The notes under the pieces are model-generated. The model did no database searches, was not told where the DNA came from, and saw nothing but the letters and a program-made list of their open reading frames with translations. 64,000 nt of DNA from Rana temporaria (Eukaryota > Chordata > Amphibia > Anura > Ranidae), in contig NC_053490.1 of NCBI RefSeq assembly GCF_905171775.1, forward strand, positions 30,512,932 through 30,576,931, given 5' to 3'. Both the position numbers and the translations under genes were made by a program. Positions 47,832 to 60,886 of the stretch are shown piece after piece. Positions within the stretch are counted from its first letter, which is position 1, and every line of letters begins with the position of its first letter.

Positions 47832-47968
47832 ACTGGCGTTTAGCAAGGTTGTCACAACATTCTTCCCAGGAATTCCCTGTATGGTCGTCCCTTTCCCAGT
47901 GGTTTTCTGCACCACAATGACATTTGGTTTAGAAGTCATGGGGATGGTGGTTATTTTTGTTGTCGTTC
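47832..47968 (-). CDS. nfrkb: nfrkb internal exon (4th visible)
   Basis: A pyrimidine-rich tract precedes acceptor gtcaag; the donor is gtaag after AAC GCC AGT. It reads G-TTTKITTIPMTSKPNVIVV, then KTTGKGTTIQGIPGKNVVTT and LLNAS, as in NFRKB. Phase 1 to 0, 137 bp. Confidence 0.96.
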
Positions 47969-48140
47969 CTTGACAAGAAAAGAAAGAAAAAAAATAATTA
48001 AAATAAGCTATGTCCAAGAAACGTGGCTGGCCATACATGGAAAAATATCAATAGCAAAAAATATATCCCATCAGGTACATTATTACAACAGTTACCGTAA
48101 TAAAAAAAAAAAATTAAGTGATATTCTTTTTTTCTGTTTA

Positions 48141-48583
48141 ACAAACATGTCATACTCACTTGCTCTGCACAGAAAAGCCCTGATCCTCCTGTTCTCTGGT
48201 CCCTGCCAGCGTCCTGGCCCCTCCCTCATGCCAAGTGCCCCCAGAGCAAGCAGCCGACTATGGGGGCACCCAAGCAGAATCGCTCCCGAGCTGCTACTTC
48301 GCGTGTCCATTCACACACAGAGCTGCTGCTCAGGCCCACCCCCTCTCTCTCCTAAATGGCTCACTGGCTGTGATTGACAGCAGTGGGAGCCATTGGTTCC
48401 AGCTGCTACCTTAGCCAATGAGGAGTGAGAGTGCCCGAGAGCCAAGGCCCTCGTACACATTGCACAATCAAGGTGGGCTTTAGGCAAGTATTGGGGGGGA
48501 TGCTGCACAGTGAAGGTTTTTTACCTTCATGCATAGAATGTATGAAGGTAAAGAACCTTGAACCTTTTAGAACCACTTTAGGT
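48141..48583 (-). repeat. Dispersed repeat family R1, copy 3 (inverted)
   Basis: The minus strand reads the same order of parts as 16791-17206 and 28722-29330 (cattctatgcat near 48530; cttgctctgc-type end near 48160). Confidence 0.6.
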
Positions 48584-48695
48584 CACATGTATGTATTGAA
48601 TCACCAAAGTAAAGCAAACCAAACAATTCTAACTATCCAATTTTCTTTTACTCTTACTTATATTAAAAGTTTATTTAAACTTAAGACCAAAAGAG

Positions 48696-48698
<3 letters not shown>

Positions 48699-48732
<34 letters not shown>
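48699..48732. repeat. Poly-A run
   Basis: An uninterrupted A tract of about 33 bp. No target duplication was recognised around it. Confidence 0.9.
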
Positions 48733-48735
<3 letters not shown>

Positions 48736-49161
48736 CTCCCTTTTTAAAATTATACCATGCAAAGTATTTGTTTTTACTTGTTTCTGTTTAATAAGTTCCA
48801 AAAATACCCATTGATCTTGCCAAAAGTCATGCGAGTTAATAACTTCCCGTGCTCTGTGTGTTCTACAAGATAAACAATGACACCATTTTCAGATATAGCT
48901 GAGGAATACAGAACCACATTCCTCTATATTATGTAGAAAATGAGGAGGGGAGGGGGGGGGAAGGGGGTTATGTATACCTATCTGGTTTCTGCTGACCTCA
49001 TACAATATGGTGAAATGCGTTTAGTCATGCTTGGGCAAGAAGGGTGCCACTACCAGAATCACCAAATAAAATGAAATAAATAAATGCAATCATCACATTT
49101 AAAGACTGGTAAGCATAATACATTTGTGCGTTTAGATACGCTTTAAGACGCACAGAAAAAA

Positions 49162-49440
<279 letters not shown>

Positions 49441-49575
49441 TAAACACTAACTTTTTTACCCTGAAAATAGAGGGTAAACTGTGCCTGTGTGATATACGTA
49501 GGGGGCTTTTTTTTCCTGAAACATCCCTCTTAAAGTTAGGGTGCGTGTTATACGCCGATAAATACGGTATAAATT

Positions 49576-50331
49576 CAGGGTTGACAAAATCCGGGCGCCA
49601 GGTCGCAATTGCGACAAGAAATCGTGACCTGGCGCCCGCCAGTAATTGTGGCCGCGGCTTTGCGGCTTTGTGAAGTCCCAAGCTCTTCCTTCTGTGAGCT
49701 GTGACCTTCTGTGAGCTGGCGCCATCTGGTGGTGGCCGTTGGCATTACAAGTTAAACAACTGTTCTAATGTGTAATCTTTCACTGCCATCTCCTTCCCTC
49801 CAAGTAGAACCCCCAAACATTATATATATTTTTTATTCTAACACCCTAGAGAATAAAATGGTGATCGTTGCAATACTTTCTGTCACGTCGTATTTGCGCA
49901 GCGGTCTTACAATCGCACTTTTTTGGGGGAAAAATACACTTTTGTTAATTAAAAAATAAGACCACAGTAAAGTTAGCCCAATTTTTTTTATCGTGAAAGA
50001 TAATGTTACGCCAAGTAAATTGATACCCAACATGTCACGCTTCAAAATTGCATCCACTCGTGGAATAGCGACAAACTTTTACCCTTTAACATCTCCATAG
50101 GTGACGTTTAAAAAAAATCTACAGGTTGCATGTTTTGAGTTACAGAGGAGGTCTAGAGCTAGAATTATTGCCCTCGCTCCAACGATACCTCACAAGTGGT
50201 TTGAATACAGTTTACATATGCGTATGTGTTCGCTTCTGCTCGCGAGCTCGTCGGGACGGGGGGGGGGGGTTTTCTGGCTCCTAACTTTTTTTAGCTGGCT
50301 CCTAGATTCCAAGCAAATTTAGCAAACCCTG
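49576..50331. mobile_element. hAT-like element, copy 1 (cagggttgaca end)
   Basis: It begins cagggttgacaaaatccggg and ends aatttagcaaaccctg. It is an inverted relative of 61902-62573. The flanks both carry cggtata but not a clean 8-bp duplication. A MITE end (gccgataaatacggta) abuts its left side. Confidence 0.6.
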
Positions 50332-50975
50332 CGGTATATATATATATATATATTATATATAAAATCACATGGGGTGATTTTCTTCTTTTACCTGCTGTCC
50401 GTGGCAGACGTGCTGCTAGCACTATATAAAAAGGGCACTGAATAAACAGTGGAGAGTTTAATGGGCCAGAGCAGCAGAGTTACAAGGTGTCACATGAATG
50501 TAGCGCCGTCTGGAGACATCAGCCCATCACAACACCTTGTAAGACAGACACAGGGCAGCTGTAACCAGAACTCTCACACTATAAAATAGCTGAAATAAAA
50601 TAAATAGAAGAAAACGCCCTCTGCCCTACAGATAGGAAAGAAGGAGACACCAATACATTCCAGAAGGTGGGATAAACAAAATGTATTTGGTAAAATGCAT
50701 TTCAAGCCATAGCATTCAGAATCCAATATGTACAGATCATTAAAACAGAACATTTAATTGCTTGCTATTGCTTTTTGGCTCATTGAACAGTTAAAAACAG
50801 TTTCCTAAAAAAAAAAACCTGCATAAGATCTTAACTCCATGGACTTTTGTTCCCTTCAGAAAATCTTCTTTCCATACAGGTCCAAGCAGCTCGATCTGGT
50901 CCCACGCAGGTCACCTGTATCTGCAATGGTCTCAGAAGAGTCAAACCGATGGTAAAAAGCAGACTGCATTTGTCC
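50332..50975. other. nfrkb intron, no feature resolved
   Basis: Short (AT)n near 50336-50352. No exon, RNA gene or transposon end recognised. Confidence 0.4.
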
Positions 50976-50983
50976 ACTTAAAG

Positions 50984-51120
50984 CAGGGGTGGGCAACCTC
51001 GGCCCTCCAGCTGTGGTGAAACTGCAAATCCCGTCATGCCTGTGATTGTCAGGGTCTTGCAATGTCTCATGGGACTTGTAGTTTCAAAACAGCTGGAGGG
51101 CCGAGTTTTGCCCTCGTCTG
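50984..51120. mobile_element. Small hAT MITE h1, TSD acttaaag
   Basis: Ends caggggtgggcaacctcggc and gccgagttttgccctcgtctg (degraded). The arms have ctccagctg and cagctggag. acttaaag occurs at 50976-50983 and 51121-51128. A related copy is at 60727-60886. Confidence 0.8.
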
Positions 51121-51128
51121 ACTTAAAG

Positions 51129-51937
51129 CATTGGTGCTCAACCTGTGGTCCTCCAGCTGTTGCGGAACTTCAAGTCCCATAAGGCGTTGCAAGCGGCTGA
51201 GTGTTACAAGCATGACTCCTCAAGGAAGAGGCTTGATGAATGGGACGTGTAGTTCCGCAACAGCTGGAGGGCCATAGGTTGGAGCACCCAGGGCCGGCCT
51301 TTGGGGTGTGCGAGCTGTGCGGCCGCACAGGGCGCCATGGGCAAAGGGGCGCCGTGCGGCCATCACAGCTCGCAGAATGCGAGTAGCAGTCAGTTACTCA
51401 CATGATCATCACAGGAGTCCGACTCCTATGAATCACAGCAGCAGGCACTGTCAGGTCCCTCTGCCCTGGGACAGGGTGAAGAGCAACGCATCGGCACCTG
51501 AAAAAATGGCTGCTGCCGGCCCCGACAGGCAAACTGCGCATGAGCCGCCGCTGCTCGGGAAAGCCCGAAAACGCTCGGCTATTCTCGGGCAGAGGGCGCA
51601 GTGGCGTCTAAGCGCCGGGCAGCGCCATTTTTAAATGCAAAGCCGCACCGTCCACCGAAAGGTAAGTCACACTGAGCCCCTGGCCCTGCATGCATCTACT
51701 TTTTCAGATAAAAGGAAAAAAAAAATTTACTTTTTATAGCCAGCCTACACACAGAAGGGGAGGAGGATATAAGGGACTTAAAATAATTAAAAAAAAAGAA
51801 GAAGTAAAATACAATTATTATTTGTTATAAATATTTTTTTCCTCTTTGTGTATGTTTAGGTGACCAGGGGGCGAGGAGGGGGCGCCACAGGATTAGCTCG
51901 CACAGGGCGCCTAAGGCCGGCCCTGGGAGCACCCATG
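51129..51937. mobile_element. hAT MITE h2, TSD acttaaag, split by h3
   Basis: Ends cattggtgctcaacc and ggttggagcacccatg. acttaaag at 51121-51128 and 51938-51945 gives an exact 8-bp duplication shared with h1. The element h3 (51289-51925) lies almost at its right end. Confidence 0.82.
51289..51925. mobile_element. hAT element h3, TSD ggagcacc
   Basis: Ends cagggccggccttt and aaggccggccctg with an exact 8-bp duplication (51281-51288 and 51926-51933). The interior has gcgcc-rich arms and an AT-rich part near 51770-51840. No transposase. Confidence 0.9.
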
Positions 51938-51943
51938 ACTTAA

Positions 51944-52220
51944 AGCAGAGTTCCACCCAAAAGTGGGCTTCCGCTTATATGCCCCCCCCATCCGGTGTCA
52001 CAGATGGGACCACTGCCTGATCTCCCAGATGTTCGGGAGGGTGGGTTCTGTATACAGACCACCCCTGGTGGCCATTATGCATTTTACAGAAATGCTGCAG
52101 ATTGAAGGAGGAAAGGTCATTTCTAATAACATTCAAATCACAATATGACTTTGCAGTTATATACGCTATATTATTTTCTTTATTTGCCATTTGTTTTACC
52201 CACAAAAGTGTAGTTACCAT
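51944..52220. mobile_element. TTAA-flanked MITE remnant
   Basis: TTAA at 51940-51943 and 52221-52224; ends agcagagttccaccc and gtgtagttaccat are inverted but worn. Its left TTAA lies inside the acttaaag target used by the hAT elements. Confidence 0.55.
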
Positions 52221-52224
52221 TTAA

Positions 52225-52816
<592 letters not shown>

Positions 52817-53343
52817 AGTCCTTTCGGGGCTGAAGTGGTTAAAGGAAAGCATGCAATTGTTGCCCATCACATCCAACCAGGCCTTATCTTTTATTGCAAG
52901 AAAATATGACAAAATGTATTTAGTAACCACAACTCTAATTGTTCTAGATTTCTTTTCTCCATGTTTTTTAAATCGGCCTGTTTTGAGTATGAGTGCAGAA
53001 CGCACATGATCCAGCAGATGGTGCTGTGGGATTACAGACAAACATTGTTGTGGAAGAGCAAAGAGAGGCAATAAATATAGGGGTCAATTCACCAAGCTTT
53101 ACCACATGCACTGAGGGTATCTTGTTACTCATTTGCATAAATTATCACATGCGGTAAATAAAGTCCAATTCATGGAGAAAAAACACACGTTGCTGTTAAC
53201 GAAAAAATAAATAAAAAAATTGTCGGCAAATATCGCAAAAAAATTGTGCTGTAATCTGTTAAGTCAAATTCACAAACTAAACAAGAACTAAAAAATAAAA
53301 AAAATAAAATAGGCCAAAAAGTGCACTTTTTTTTATTAAATCC

Positions 53344-53374
<31 letters not shown>

Positions 53375-53455
53375 TGAGGTATGACCATGCAGTGCAAAAT
53401 AAATATGCAAACATCAGCTGAAAGTTAACATCAAGAACTTTATCTTTTTTTTTTT
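52817..53455. other. nfrkb intron, poly-A tract, no gene
   Basis: It holds an A-run at 53345-53372 and AT-rich sequence. No exon is seen. Confidence 0.45.
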
Positions 53456-53461
53456 TTTTAA

Positions 53462-53462
<1 letters not shown>

Positions 53463-53533
<71 letters not shown>
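53463..53533. repeat. (AT)n microsatellite
   Basis: About 35 AT units. Confidence 0.95.
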
Positions 53534-53535
<2 letters not shown>

Positions 53536-53650
53536 TTTTCTTTAGTTTGCACAATATAAACATAAGCAGCAACACAGAATTGGGCCAAAAGCATAGAACA
53601 ATCTAGTAGAGTCCCCTTTCAACAACTCTAGTAGGCCATACATTTCCAAA

Positions 53651-53690
<40 letters not shown>
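53651..53690. repeat. (AC)n microsatellite
   Basis: About 20 AC units. Confidence 0.95.
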
Positions 53691-53691
<1 letters not shown>

Positions 53692-53807
53692 TTTTAGGAA
53701 TGTATGGCATGCTGGATTTAGTAAAGAAGCACAACATTGCTTTACAGCCATTTTCAGGCAACAGATCCACATGAAAAAGATGGATTACCAATTATCAGGA
53801 GACATAT

Positions 53808-54497
53808 AGCTGGATTCAGTATGAAGTGCCTCATATACGCTACGCCGCCGTAAGTTAGAGAGGTAAGTGCTGTATTCACAAAGCACTTGCGTCCTAAGTT
53901 ACGGCGGCGTAGCGTAAACGTGCCGGCGTCAGCGCGCCCAATTCAAATTGTAAAGAGGTGGGCGTGTTTTATGTAAATAAAGCATGACCACACGTAAATG
54001 ACGCATGCGCCGTCTGTGGACGTATCCCAGTGTGCATGCTCCAAATTACGTCGCAAAGACTTATTGGTTTCGACGTGAACGTAAATTACGCCCAGCCCCA
54101 TTCACGGACGACTTAAGCAAACGACGTAAAAATTTTAAAAAAATTTGATGCGGTTCCGACGTCCATACTTAACATTGGCTGCGCCGTCTTTTTGGTGGAA
54201 TATCTTTAGGCATGAAAACGCCGTACGTAAATGGCGTATCTTTACTGCGACGGGCAAGCGTACGTTCGTGAATAGGCGTATCTAGCTGATTTACGTATTC
54301 TAGGCGTAAATCAGCGTACACGCCCCTAGCAGCCGGCGGAAATAGACAGCTAAGATACGACGGCGCCGGCGGTCGTATCTTAGCTAGATTTAAGTGCATC
54401 TCAATTTGAGAATACACTTAAATATACGACGACGCAGATTCGGAGTTACGACAGCGTATCTACTGATACGCCAGCGTAACTCTACCTGAATCTGGCA
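53808..54497. mobile_element. TACG-rich foldback element T3
   Basis: Ends agctggattcag and ctgaatctggca. The interior is shared with T1, including gtattcacaaagcactt and gttacggcggcgtagcgtaa. The target duplication is not clear. Confidence 0.8.
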
Positions 54498-54887
54498 AAT
54501 AGATTTTAGAAGGTTGTTCAAAATTCAATGCCTCCAAATACAGATTACTGTTAAAAAAAAAAAAAGAAAATTGATTAAAAAAAAATTTTTTTGCAAAACA
54601 AACATGTTAGAACGTAAAATGTTAAGGAAATTACCTTCAAACAACCCTTGGCCACTGATAAATTACCGCTTGAGAAAATGCGGTAGTTGCTGAACAACCG
54701 AAAAAATACTGCATTCGTTATTTAATGCCAAATTCTTAGTGAATTGAACTTTTACAACGGATTCCAAATGCATTATTTTACTGCATTTTATTTGCCGTTA
54801 TTTAAAGCTTAGTGGTTTGACCCCATAATAAGCGAACAGTTTCTTCTCCCCGTCACTGCCAAGTTTGCTTCCCTATGTGACACTTAC

Positions 54888-55058
54888 CAGACACAATGTT
54901 GCTGCTGATGATCTTCCCTCCCAGCGTCGCCAGAGACTTTGGCACAACAGTGATGATGCTTCCGCTGGTTGTCTTTACGTAGGTAGCACCGGGAGTAGCT
55001 GCCATACGAGCACTGAGTGCTGAGCTGACAGCCGGTCGTGTATATGTGGCTTGTGTGC
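54888..55058 (-). CDS. nfrkb: nfrkb internal exon (3rd visible)
   Basis: Acceptor ccttag and donor gtaagtgt. It reads G-TQATYTRPAVSS, then ARMAATPGATYVKTTSGSII and TVVPKSLATLGGKIISSN, a near-exact NFRKB signature. Phase 1 to 1, 171 bp, so it is skippable in frame. Confidence 0.97.
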
Positions 55059-55159
55059 CTAAGGAACAAGAAAGCAATTTTTTAGCCAAATAGAAACATA
55101 AAAAGTTCAAATGCATGAAATATTTTAACTTTAAAAGAAGAAGTAGGGCCAAAAGGTCT

Positions 55160-55310
<151 letters not shown>

Positions 55311-55414
55311 AAAAATATATATGAGATAGAGAGAAAATATATTATATATATATACACACAGAACCTTTTTTTATAAATATAATAATAAAAAAAAAAAGTG
55401 TAAAAAACGATTTA

Positions 55415-55760
55415 ACCACTTCCCGCCCAGCCTATAGTCAAATGACAGCGGGGTGGGATTTCTCATTCTGGTTGGACATCCTATGAAGTCCTCACCAGGA
55501 TGCGCCACAGCCGTGCTGCGTTGCGATCTGTCATCTGCTGTGTCCACCGAACAAAGCAGATGACAGATAAGTGTACTGGTCCACTTCCGGTACCATGCAA
55601 TTGCTGTGACCAATCACAGAAGAACATATGACAATTGAACACAATGGATGGCTTCCGTTCATGGTGTTGATCCGATTGGTCACAGTGATCACATGATACA
55701 GACAGGGCCAATCACACCCCATCTATACCATGACAACAGTAAACAATTAATGGATTTAAT
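55415..55760. mobile_element. ccacttcc-type repeat fragment
   Basis: It starts ttaaccacttcccgccc, like the TTAA ccacttaag elements. It holds a palindrome around 55530-55570 (catctgctgtgtccac and its inverse). No matching right end was found. Confidence 0.5.
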
Positions 55761-55847
55761 TCAGTAAAAATGGTTGTTTACAACAATGAATTTCATGGTT
55801 ATAAGCAATCAAAATCTGAAAAAAAAAAAAAACACAAACAAACAAAA

Positions 55848-55848
<1 letters not shown>

Positions 55849-55886
<38 letters not shown>
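55849..55886. repeat. (AC)n microsatellite
   Basis: About 18 AC units. Confidence 0.95.
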
Positions 55887-55888
<2 letters not shown>

Positions 55889-56322
55889 CAACTTCAAAAA
55901 ACCTCACCATGCCTCTTACTTACCAAGTACCTTGGACAATCTACTTTCCAAAACGGAGTCATTTGAGGGGTATTTGTACTGTCCTGACATTTTCGGGCCT
56001 CAAGAAATGATGGCCATCAGTACATCAGGATTGATCAGTTTTCAGATTTATACCATAGTTTGTGGACTGTAACGGTCACACAGACTAAATATAATACACT
56101 GATTTGGGTAATTTTCAACAAGAAATTTTGCATAATTTTGGCCTAAAAACTTAAAATTTGCTAAATTTTATAACAGAAAAGGAAAACCCATAATTTTTGG
56201 TAAAAATTTGTTTATTTAGCAAAAAATAAAAAAACTCAGAGGCAATTAAATACTACCAAAAGAAAGCTCGATTTTTTTTTTGAGTGAGACTTCGTTCCAC
56301 GTCCTACTTCCAACTACGGGCC
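55887..56322. other. nfrkb intron, no gene
   Basis: AT-rich sequence probably belonging to an old repeat. No exon or RNA gene. Confidence 0.4.
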
Positions 56323-56330
56323 GCCTAGGC

Positions 56331-58050
56331 CAGTGGTCCCCAACCTTTTTGGCACCGGGGACCGGCTGCATGAAGAAAATTTTGCCAAGGCCCGGTTGGG
56401 GGGAGGTTGGGGATGGAATGCGGGGGGTAAGCGATTTTTCGCGGGCAATTTGTCAGGGCATTATTTCTATTTATTACATTGTAGTAATAAATAAAGTTAA
56501 ACCCACCATAATGCAGAATCAGTGGGAGCTTTGAGTGTGTCACTTGCCACGCTGCCTGCCACCAGGTGTGGCTTGTCACTTGCCATGCTGCCTGCCACCA
56601 GATGTGGATTGTCACTTGCCATGCTGCCTGCCACCAGATGTGGTAAGGCCCCAACAGATGAAGCTAGTGCCCCCACTAGGCCCTGCTCACACTCACCCTG
56701 TCACGGGTAGTGTTGTCATACTCTGGGCTCCCCCATTAACAGTACTGTCATCTGCCCCTATTTATATCATAACCCCACATTACAGTCCTCAGTCCCCCCC
56801 CCCACACATTACAGTCCTCAGCCTTCCCCCCCCACACATTACAGTTCCCAGCCTCCCCCCCAAACATTACAGTCCTCTGTCCCCCCCACACATTACAGTC
56901 CTCAGCCTTCCCCCCAGAAACATTAGTCATCAGTCCCCCCCCCCCCCCCCCCCACACATTACAATCCTCAGCCTGCCTCCCCCCCCCCACACATTTGAGT
57001 CCTCGGTTCCGTCCCCCACACATTTGAGTCCTCGGTTCCGTCCCCCACACATTTGAGCCCTCGGTTCCGTCCCCCACACATTTGAGTCCTCGGTTCCGTC
57101 CCCCACACATTTGAGTCCTCGGTTCCGTCCCCCACACATTTGAGTCCTCGGTTCCGTCCCCCACACATTTGAGTCCTCGGTTCCGTCCCCCACACATTAC
57201 AGTCCTCGGTTCCGTCCCCCACACATTACAGTCCTCGGTTCCGTCCCCCACACATTACAGTCCTCGGTTCCGTCCCCCACACATTACAGTCCTCGGTTCC
57301 GTCCCCCACACATTACAGTCCTCGGTTCCGTCCCCCACACATTACAGTCCTCGGTTCCGTCCCCCACACATTACAGTCCTCGGTTCCGTCCCCCACACAT
57401 TACAGTCCTCGGTTCCGTCCCCCACACATTACAGTCCTCGGTTCCGTCCCCCACACATTACAGTCCTCGGTTCCGTCCCCCACACATTACAGTCCTCGGT
57501 TCCGTCCCCCACACATTACAGTCCTCGGTTCCGTCCCCCACACATTACAGTCCTCGGTTCCGTCCCCCACACATTACAGTCCTCGGTTCCGTCCCCCACA
57601 CATTACAGTCCTCGGTTCCGTCCCCCACACATTACAGTCCTCTGGTTCCGTCCCCCACACATTACAGTCCTCTGGTTCCGTCCCCCACACTTAGGGACAG
57701 ATCGGAGGGAGGCACAGTATAAGGAGAAAAATTGCAGGAAAGGAGGCGGGACAGTTCTGGATGGAGGGCCGAGGTAACAAACAAGTGATTGGCTGCTAGG
57801 ATGAAGGACAGTCCTAGCAGCCAATAGCCTGTTTGATAACCTCGGGCAGCTCCGCCCTCCACCCAGAATTGTTCCGCCTCCCACTGTCGGCTCTATGAGC
57901 GACGCAAGAGGAAGAAAAGTCTCCTTGCGGTCTGAATGGCAGAGTGCCGCGGTCCGCATGTGGGGCTCTCTCATGCCGCCTGCTCGCGGCCCGGCTGCAG
58001 AAGTGCCGCGGCCCGGTAGTGGGCCGCGGACCGGGGGTTGGGGAACACTG
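56331..58050. mobile_element. hAT element carrying a 29-bp minisatellite, TSD gcctaggc
   Basis: Ends cagtggtccccaacctttt and ggttggggaacactg. The 8-bp palindromic target gcctaggc is duplicated exactly (56323-56330 and 58051-58058). The end sequence resembles Charlie-type hAT ends known from other vertebrates. There is no transposase; the interior is dominated by a tandem array. Confidence 0.9.
56994..57690. repeat. 29-bp minisatellite, about 24 units
   Basis: The unit is cctcggttccgtcccccaca plus cattacagt. The first seven or so units carry tttgagt in place of ttacagt, giving two sub-blocks. Degenerate C-rich relatives extend left to about 56785. The 202-codon ORF across it is an artefact. 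Confidence 0.97.
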
Positions 58051-58058
58051 GCCTAGGC

Positions 58059-58595
58059 GACTCCTCCTCTCCCCCTAGGTGACCGTTCCCTCTCGTCAAT
58101 CTTCTGGGACACGTCACAGGTCCCACCCAGAAAATTACGAAAAAGAGAAATCACCGCTCTAGGATACTAATCAGAAAGTCTCCTCACCTGAGCCAAAGGC
58201 ACGGGTGCTGGCAATGCATGGAATGATGCAAAATGAAGGGAAAACGTTCTGGACAGCCGCACTCCAAAAATAAATTGCTTTTATTTAAAAAAAAAAAAAA
58301 AAACAAACAAACAAACAAACACACACACACACACCAGAACATTACCTATCCACTCAGAGAGCGCTGCGCGCCTGGCCTTGAAGACGCAAGCTGTCACAAC
58401 CGGGGGCCCACAGTTTCAATGGAGGCGCCGCGGAGAGGGAGAGGAGCGGGGCACTGGGTGACCGCACCGTGGGACAGGCGAGTGCCCATTTATTAAAAGT
58501 CAGCAGCTACAAAAAAAGTGTAGCTCCGGACTTTTAATAAGCGACTGACATTTAATAAGTGGAGAAAAAGCCTGGAACTGCGCTTGAACTCTTAC
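58059..58595. other. nfrkb intron, repeat remnants
   Basis: It includes a poly-A/(AAAC)n/(AC)n patch (58289-58334) and a short inverted repeat with agcagctac (about 58500-58545). No gene. Confidence 0.45.
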
Positions 58596-58745
58596 CGCTT
58601 GGTGTGGTGACCAGTTTAGTCGTCATGATGGCCCCATTGCTGCTCACAACCATGATGGGGGCATTACTGCTGCTCGTCAAGGCGGCGGACACTGGTTTGG
58701 GGAGGATTTTACTAGGCTGCATCTGCTGTGTGATGATCTTAACAC
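58596..58745 (-). CDS. nfrkb: nfrkb internal exon (2nd visible)
   Basis: A T-rich tract precedes acceptor ctgcag; the donor is gtaagag. It reads G-VKIITQQMQPSKILPKP, then SNAPIMVVSSNGAIMTTKLV and TTPS. This matches NFRKB. Phase 1 to 1, 150 bp. Confidence 0.96.
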
Positions 58746-59162
58746 CTGCAGGACAATAAAAAAAAAAAAAGGAAAGAAAAATAAATAAAGGAACACAAAA
58801 TTTAAATTTTATTGAAATTCAAAATGATATTCGGCAGCCTTATATAAAAGTTTGGCTGTTGCCATTAGTAAACAGATAAGAAATTAAATCATATTTACTT
58901 GTTCTAAACTACTTTTTATATTTTTTCAGTGATTTATTGGATTTCCAGGCCTAGGTAAATGATGTCCTACAATCCCAGGAGTCTTCAAGAGAGGTTTTCT
59001 CAGGTAAACACACCCCCCCCCCCCACTTGCATGCCTGAGCTAAGGGCAAACTTATTTCAGGAAGTAAATGCTACATAAATAGTCTGCCCTTACTGAAGAT
59101 GGCCATGCCTATAGGGAGTGTTTATTTTTTAAAGTGATTTCTTAGCAAAATAAAAAACAAAT
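58746..59162. other. nfrkb intron, no feature resolved
   Basis: It holds the polypyrimidine tract of the next acceptor (as A/G on the plus strand) and a C-run at 59011-59023. Confidence 0.45.
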
Positions 59163-59855
59163 GGCCCGGATTAAAAGAGATTTGCCCCTTTTTTACGGAG
59201 GCACAGGGCAGCATTTTTGCCCTGCGCCCCCGTAAATTGCGTGTGCGCTCTTTAAAATTGCCCTGCGTAAGGGCGCCTAATGTAAATGATCCCGTAGGGG
59301 GCGGGAATCATTTAAATTAGGCACGCTCCCGCGCCGAGCGTAGAGCGCATGCTCCGTCGGGAAACTTTCCCGACGTGCATTGCGGCAAATGACGTCGCAA
59401 GGACGTCATTTGCTTCCAAGTGAACGTGAATGGCGTCCAGCGCCATTCACGAATCACTTACGCAAACAACGTGAAATTCAAATTTGGCGACGCCGGAACG
59501 ACGGGTATCCTTTAGCATTGGCTGCCCCTACTATTAGAAGGGGCAGCCTTACGCTAAACACACCGTACGGAAACTACGTAACTTGCGTATGCAGGGCACG
59601 CGCAACATTGTGAATCGGTGTTAGTATGCAATTTGCATACTATACACTGAGCACAATGGGAGCGCCCCCCAGCGGCCATCGCAAGAATGCAGCCTAAAAT
59701 ATGCGTGGCATAAGAGCCTTATGCCACGCAGATTTTAGGCTGCAGTCGGCGTTACGATGTTCCTGAATCAGGAGCATTCGTAACGCCGGCGCAAGTCAGC
59801 AATTGTGCCGCGTAACTATGGTTACGCAGGCGCAATTGCTCTCTGAATCCTGGCC
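59163..59855. mobile_element. TACG-rich foldback element T4, TSD AAT
   Basis: Ends ggcccggatt and aatcctggcc, AAT at 59160-59162 and 59856-59858. It is a diverged member of the family with tgcgtaag and ttacgcaaacaacgt motifs. Confidence 0.8.
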
Positions 59856-59981
59856 AATGGAGACACGGATTTGGGGGAGTGCTCTGTATATTAAAAAAAA
59901 TATGGTTTGTGGTGCTCAGATGCAGTGCAGTTCTGCTTTTTTTGCAAGAACGTTACTTATAACCCCCAAACATTATACATT

Positions 59982-60701
59982 GGGCTAGATTCAGCAAGAA
60001 TTTACGCCGGCGTATCTATTGATACGCCGCGTAAATTCAAAGCTGCGCCAGCGTATCTTCTTTCTGTATTCAGGAAGCAAGATACGCCGAAATTAGGCCA
60101 AGATCCGACTGGCGCAAGTCTTACGCCGTCGTATCTTAGTTGCATATTTACACTGGCCGCTAGGTGGCGCATCCGTCGATTTCAGCGTAGAATATGCAAA
60201 TGAGCTGGATACGCCGATTCAGAAACGTATGTGCGCCCGGCGGATTTTTTTACGTCGTCTGCGTAAGGCTTTTTCCGGCGTAACGGTACTCCTGCTATAT
60301 GAGGCATAGCCAATGTTAAGTATAGAGGTCGGGACAGCGTAGAATTTTGCGTCGTTTACGTAAGTCGATCGCGAATAGGGCTTTGCGTAAATTGCGTTCA
60401 CGTCAAAAGCATTGATTATTTGCGACGTGATTAGGAGCATGCGCACTGGGATACGTTCACGGACGGCGCATGCGCCGTTCGTTAGAGACGTAATTTACGT
60501 GGGGTCATGTTTTATTTAAATAAAACATGTCCACCTCTTCTCAATTTGAATTTGGCGCGCTTACACCGAGAGATTTACGCTACGCCGCAACTTAGGGGGC
60601 AGGTTCTTTGTGAATCCAGCCCCAGCAAGTTACGGCGGCGTAGCGTATCTCAGATATGCTATGCCCGTACAAACTTACGGCGGGCTTTAAGAATCTAGCC
60701 C
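59982..60701. mobile_element. TACG-rich foldback element T5, TSD ATT
   Basis: Ends gggctagattc and gaatctagccc, ATT at 59979-59981 and 60702-60704. Its interior is inverted relative to T1. Confidence 0.88.
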
Positions 60702-60726
60702 ATTATGTTTAGCAGAGACCCTAGAG

Positions 60727-60886
60727 CAGGGGTAGGCAATCTCGTCCTCCCTCCAGCTGTGGAGAAACTACAAATCCCATCACGCCTCTGCCTCTAGGAG
60801 TCATGCTTGTGATTATCAGGGTCTTGCAATGTCTCATGGGACTTGTAGTTTCAAAACAGCTGGAGGGCCGAGGCAGCCTACCCCTG
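60727..60886. mobile_element. Small hAT MITE, relative of h1
   Basis: Ends caggggtaggcaatctcg and gaggcagcctacccctg. The arms share catgggacttgtagtttc and cagctggagggccga with 50984-51120. An 8-bp duplication is not clear. Confidence 0.75.

Noticed and set aside
56535..57777. ORFs of up to 202 codons on both strands
   Set aside because: They are read-through of the 29-bp minisatellite in the hAT element.
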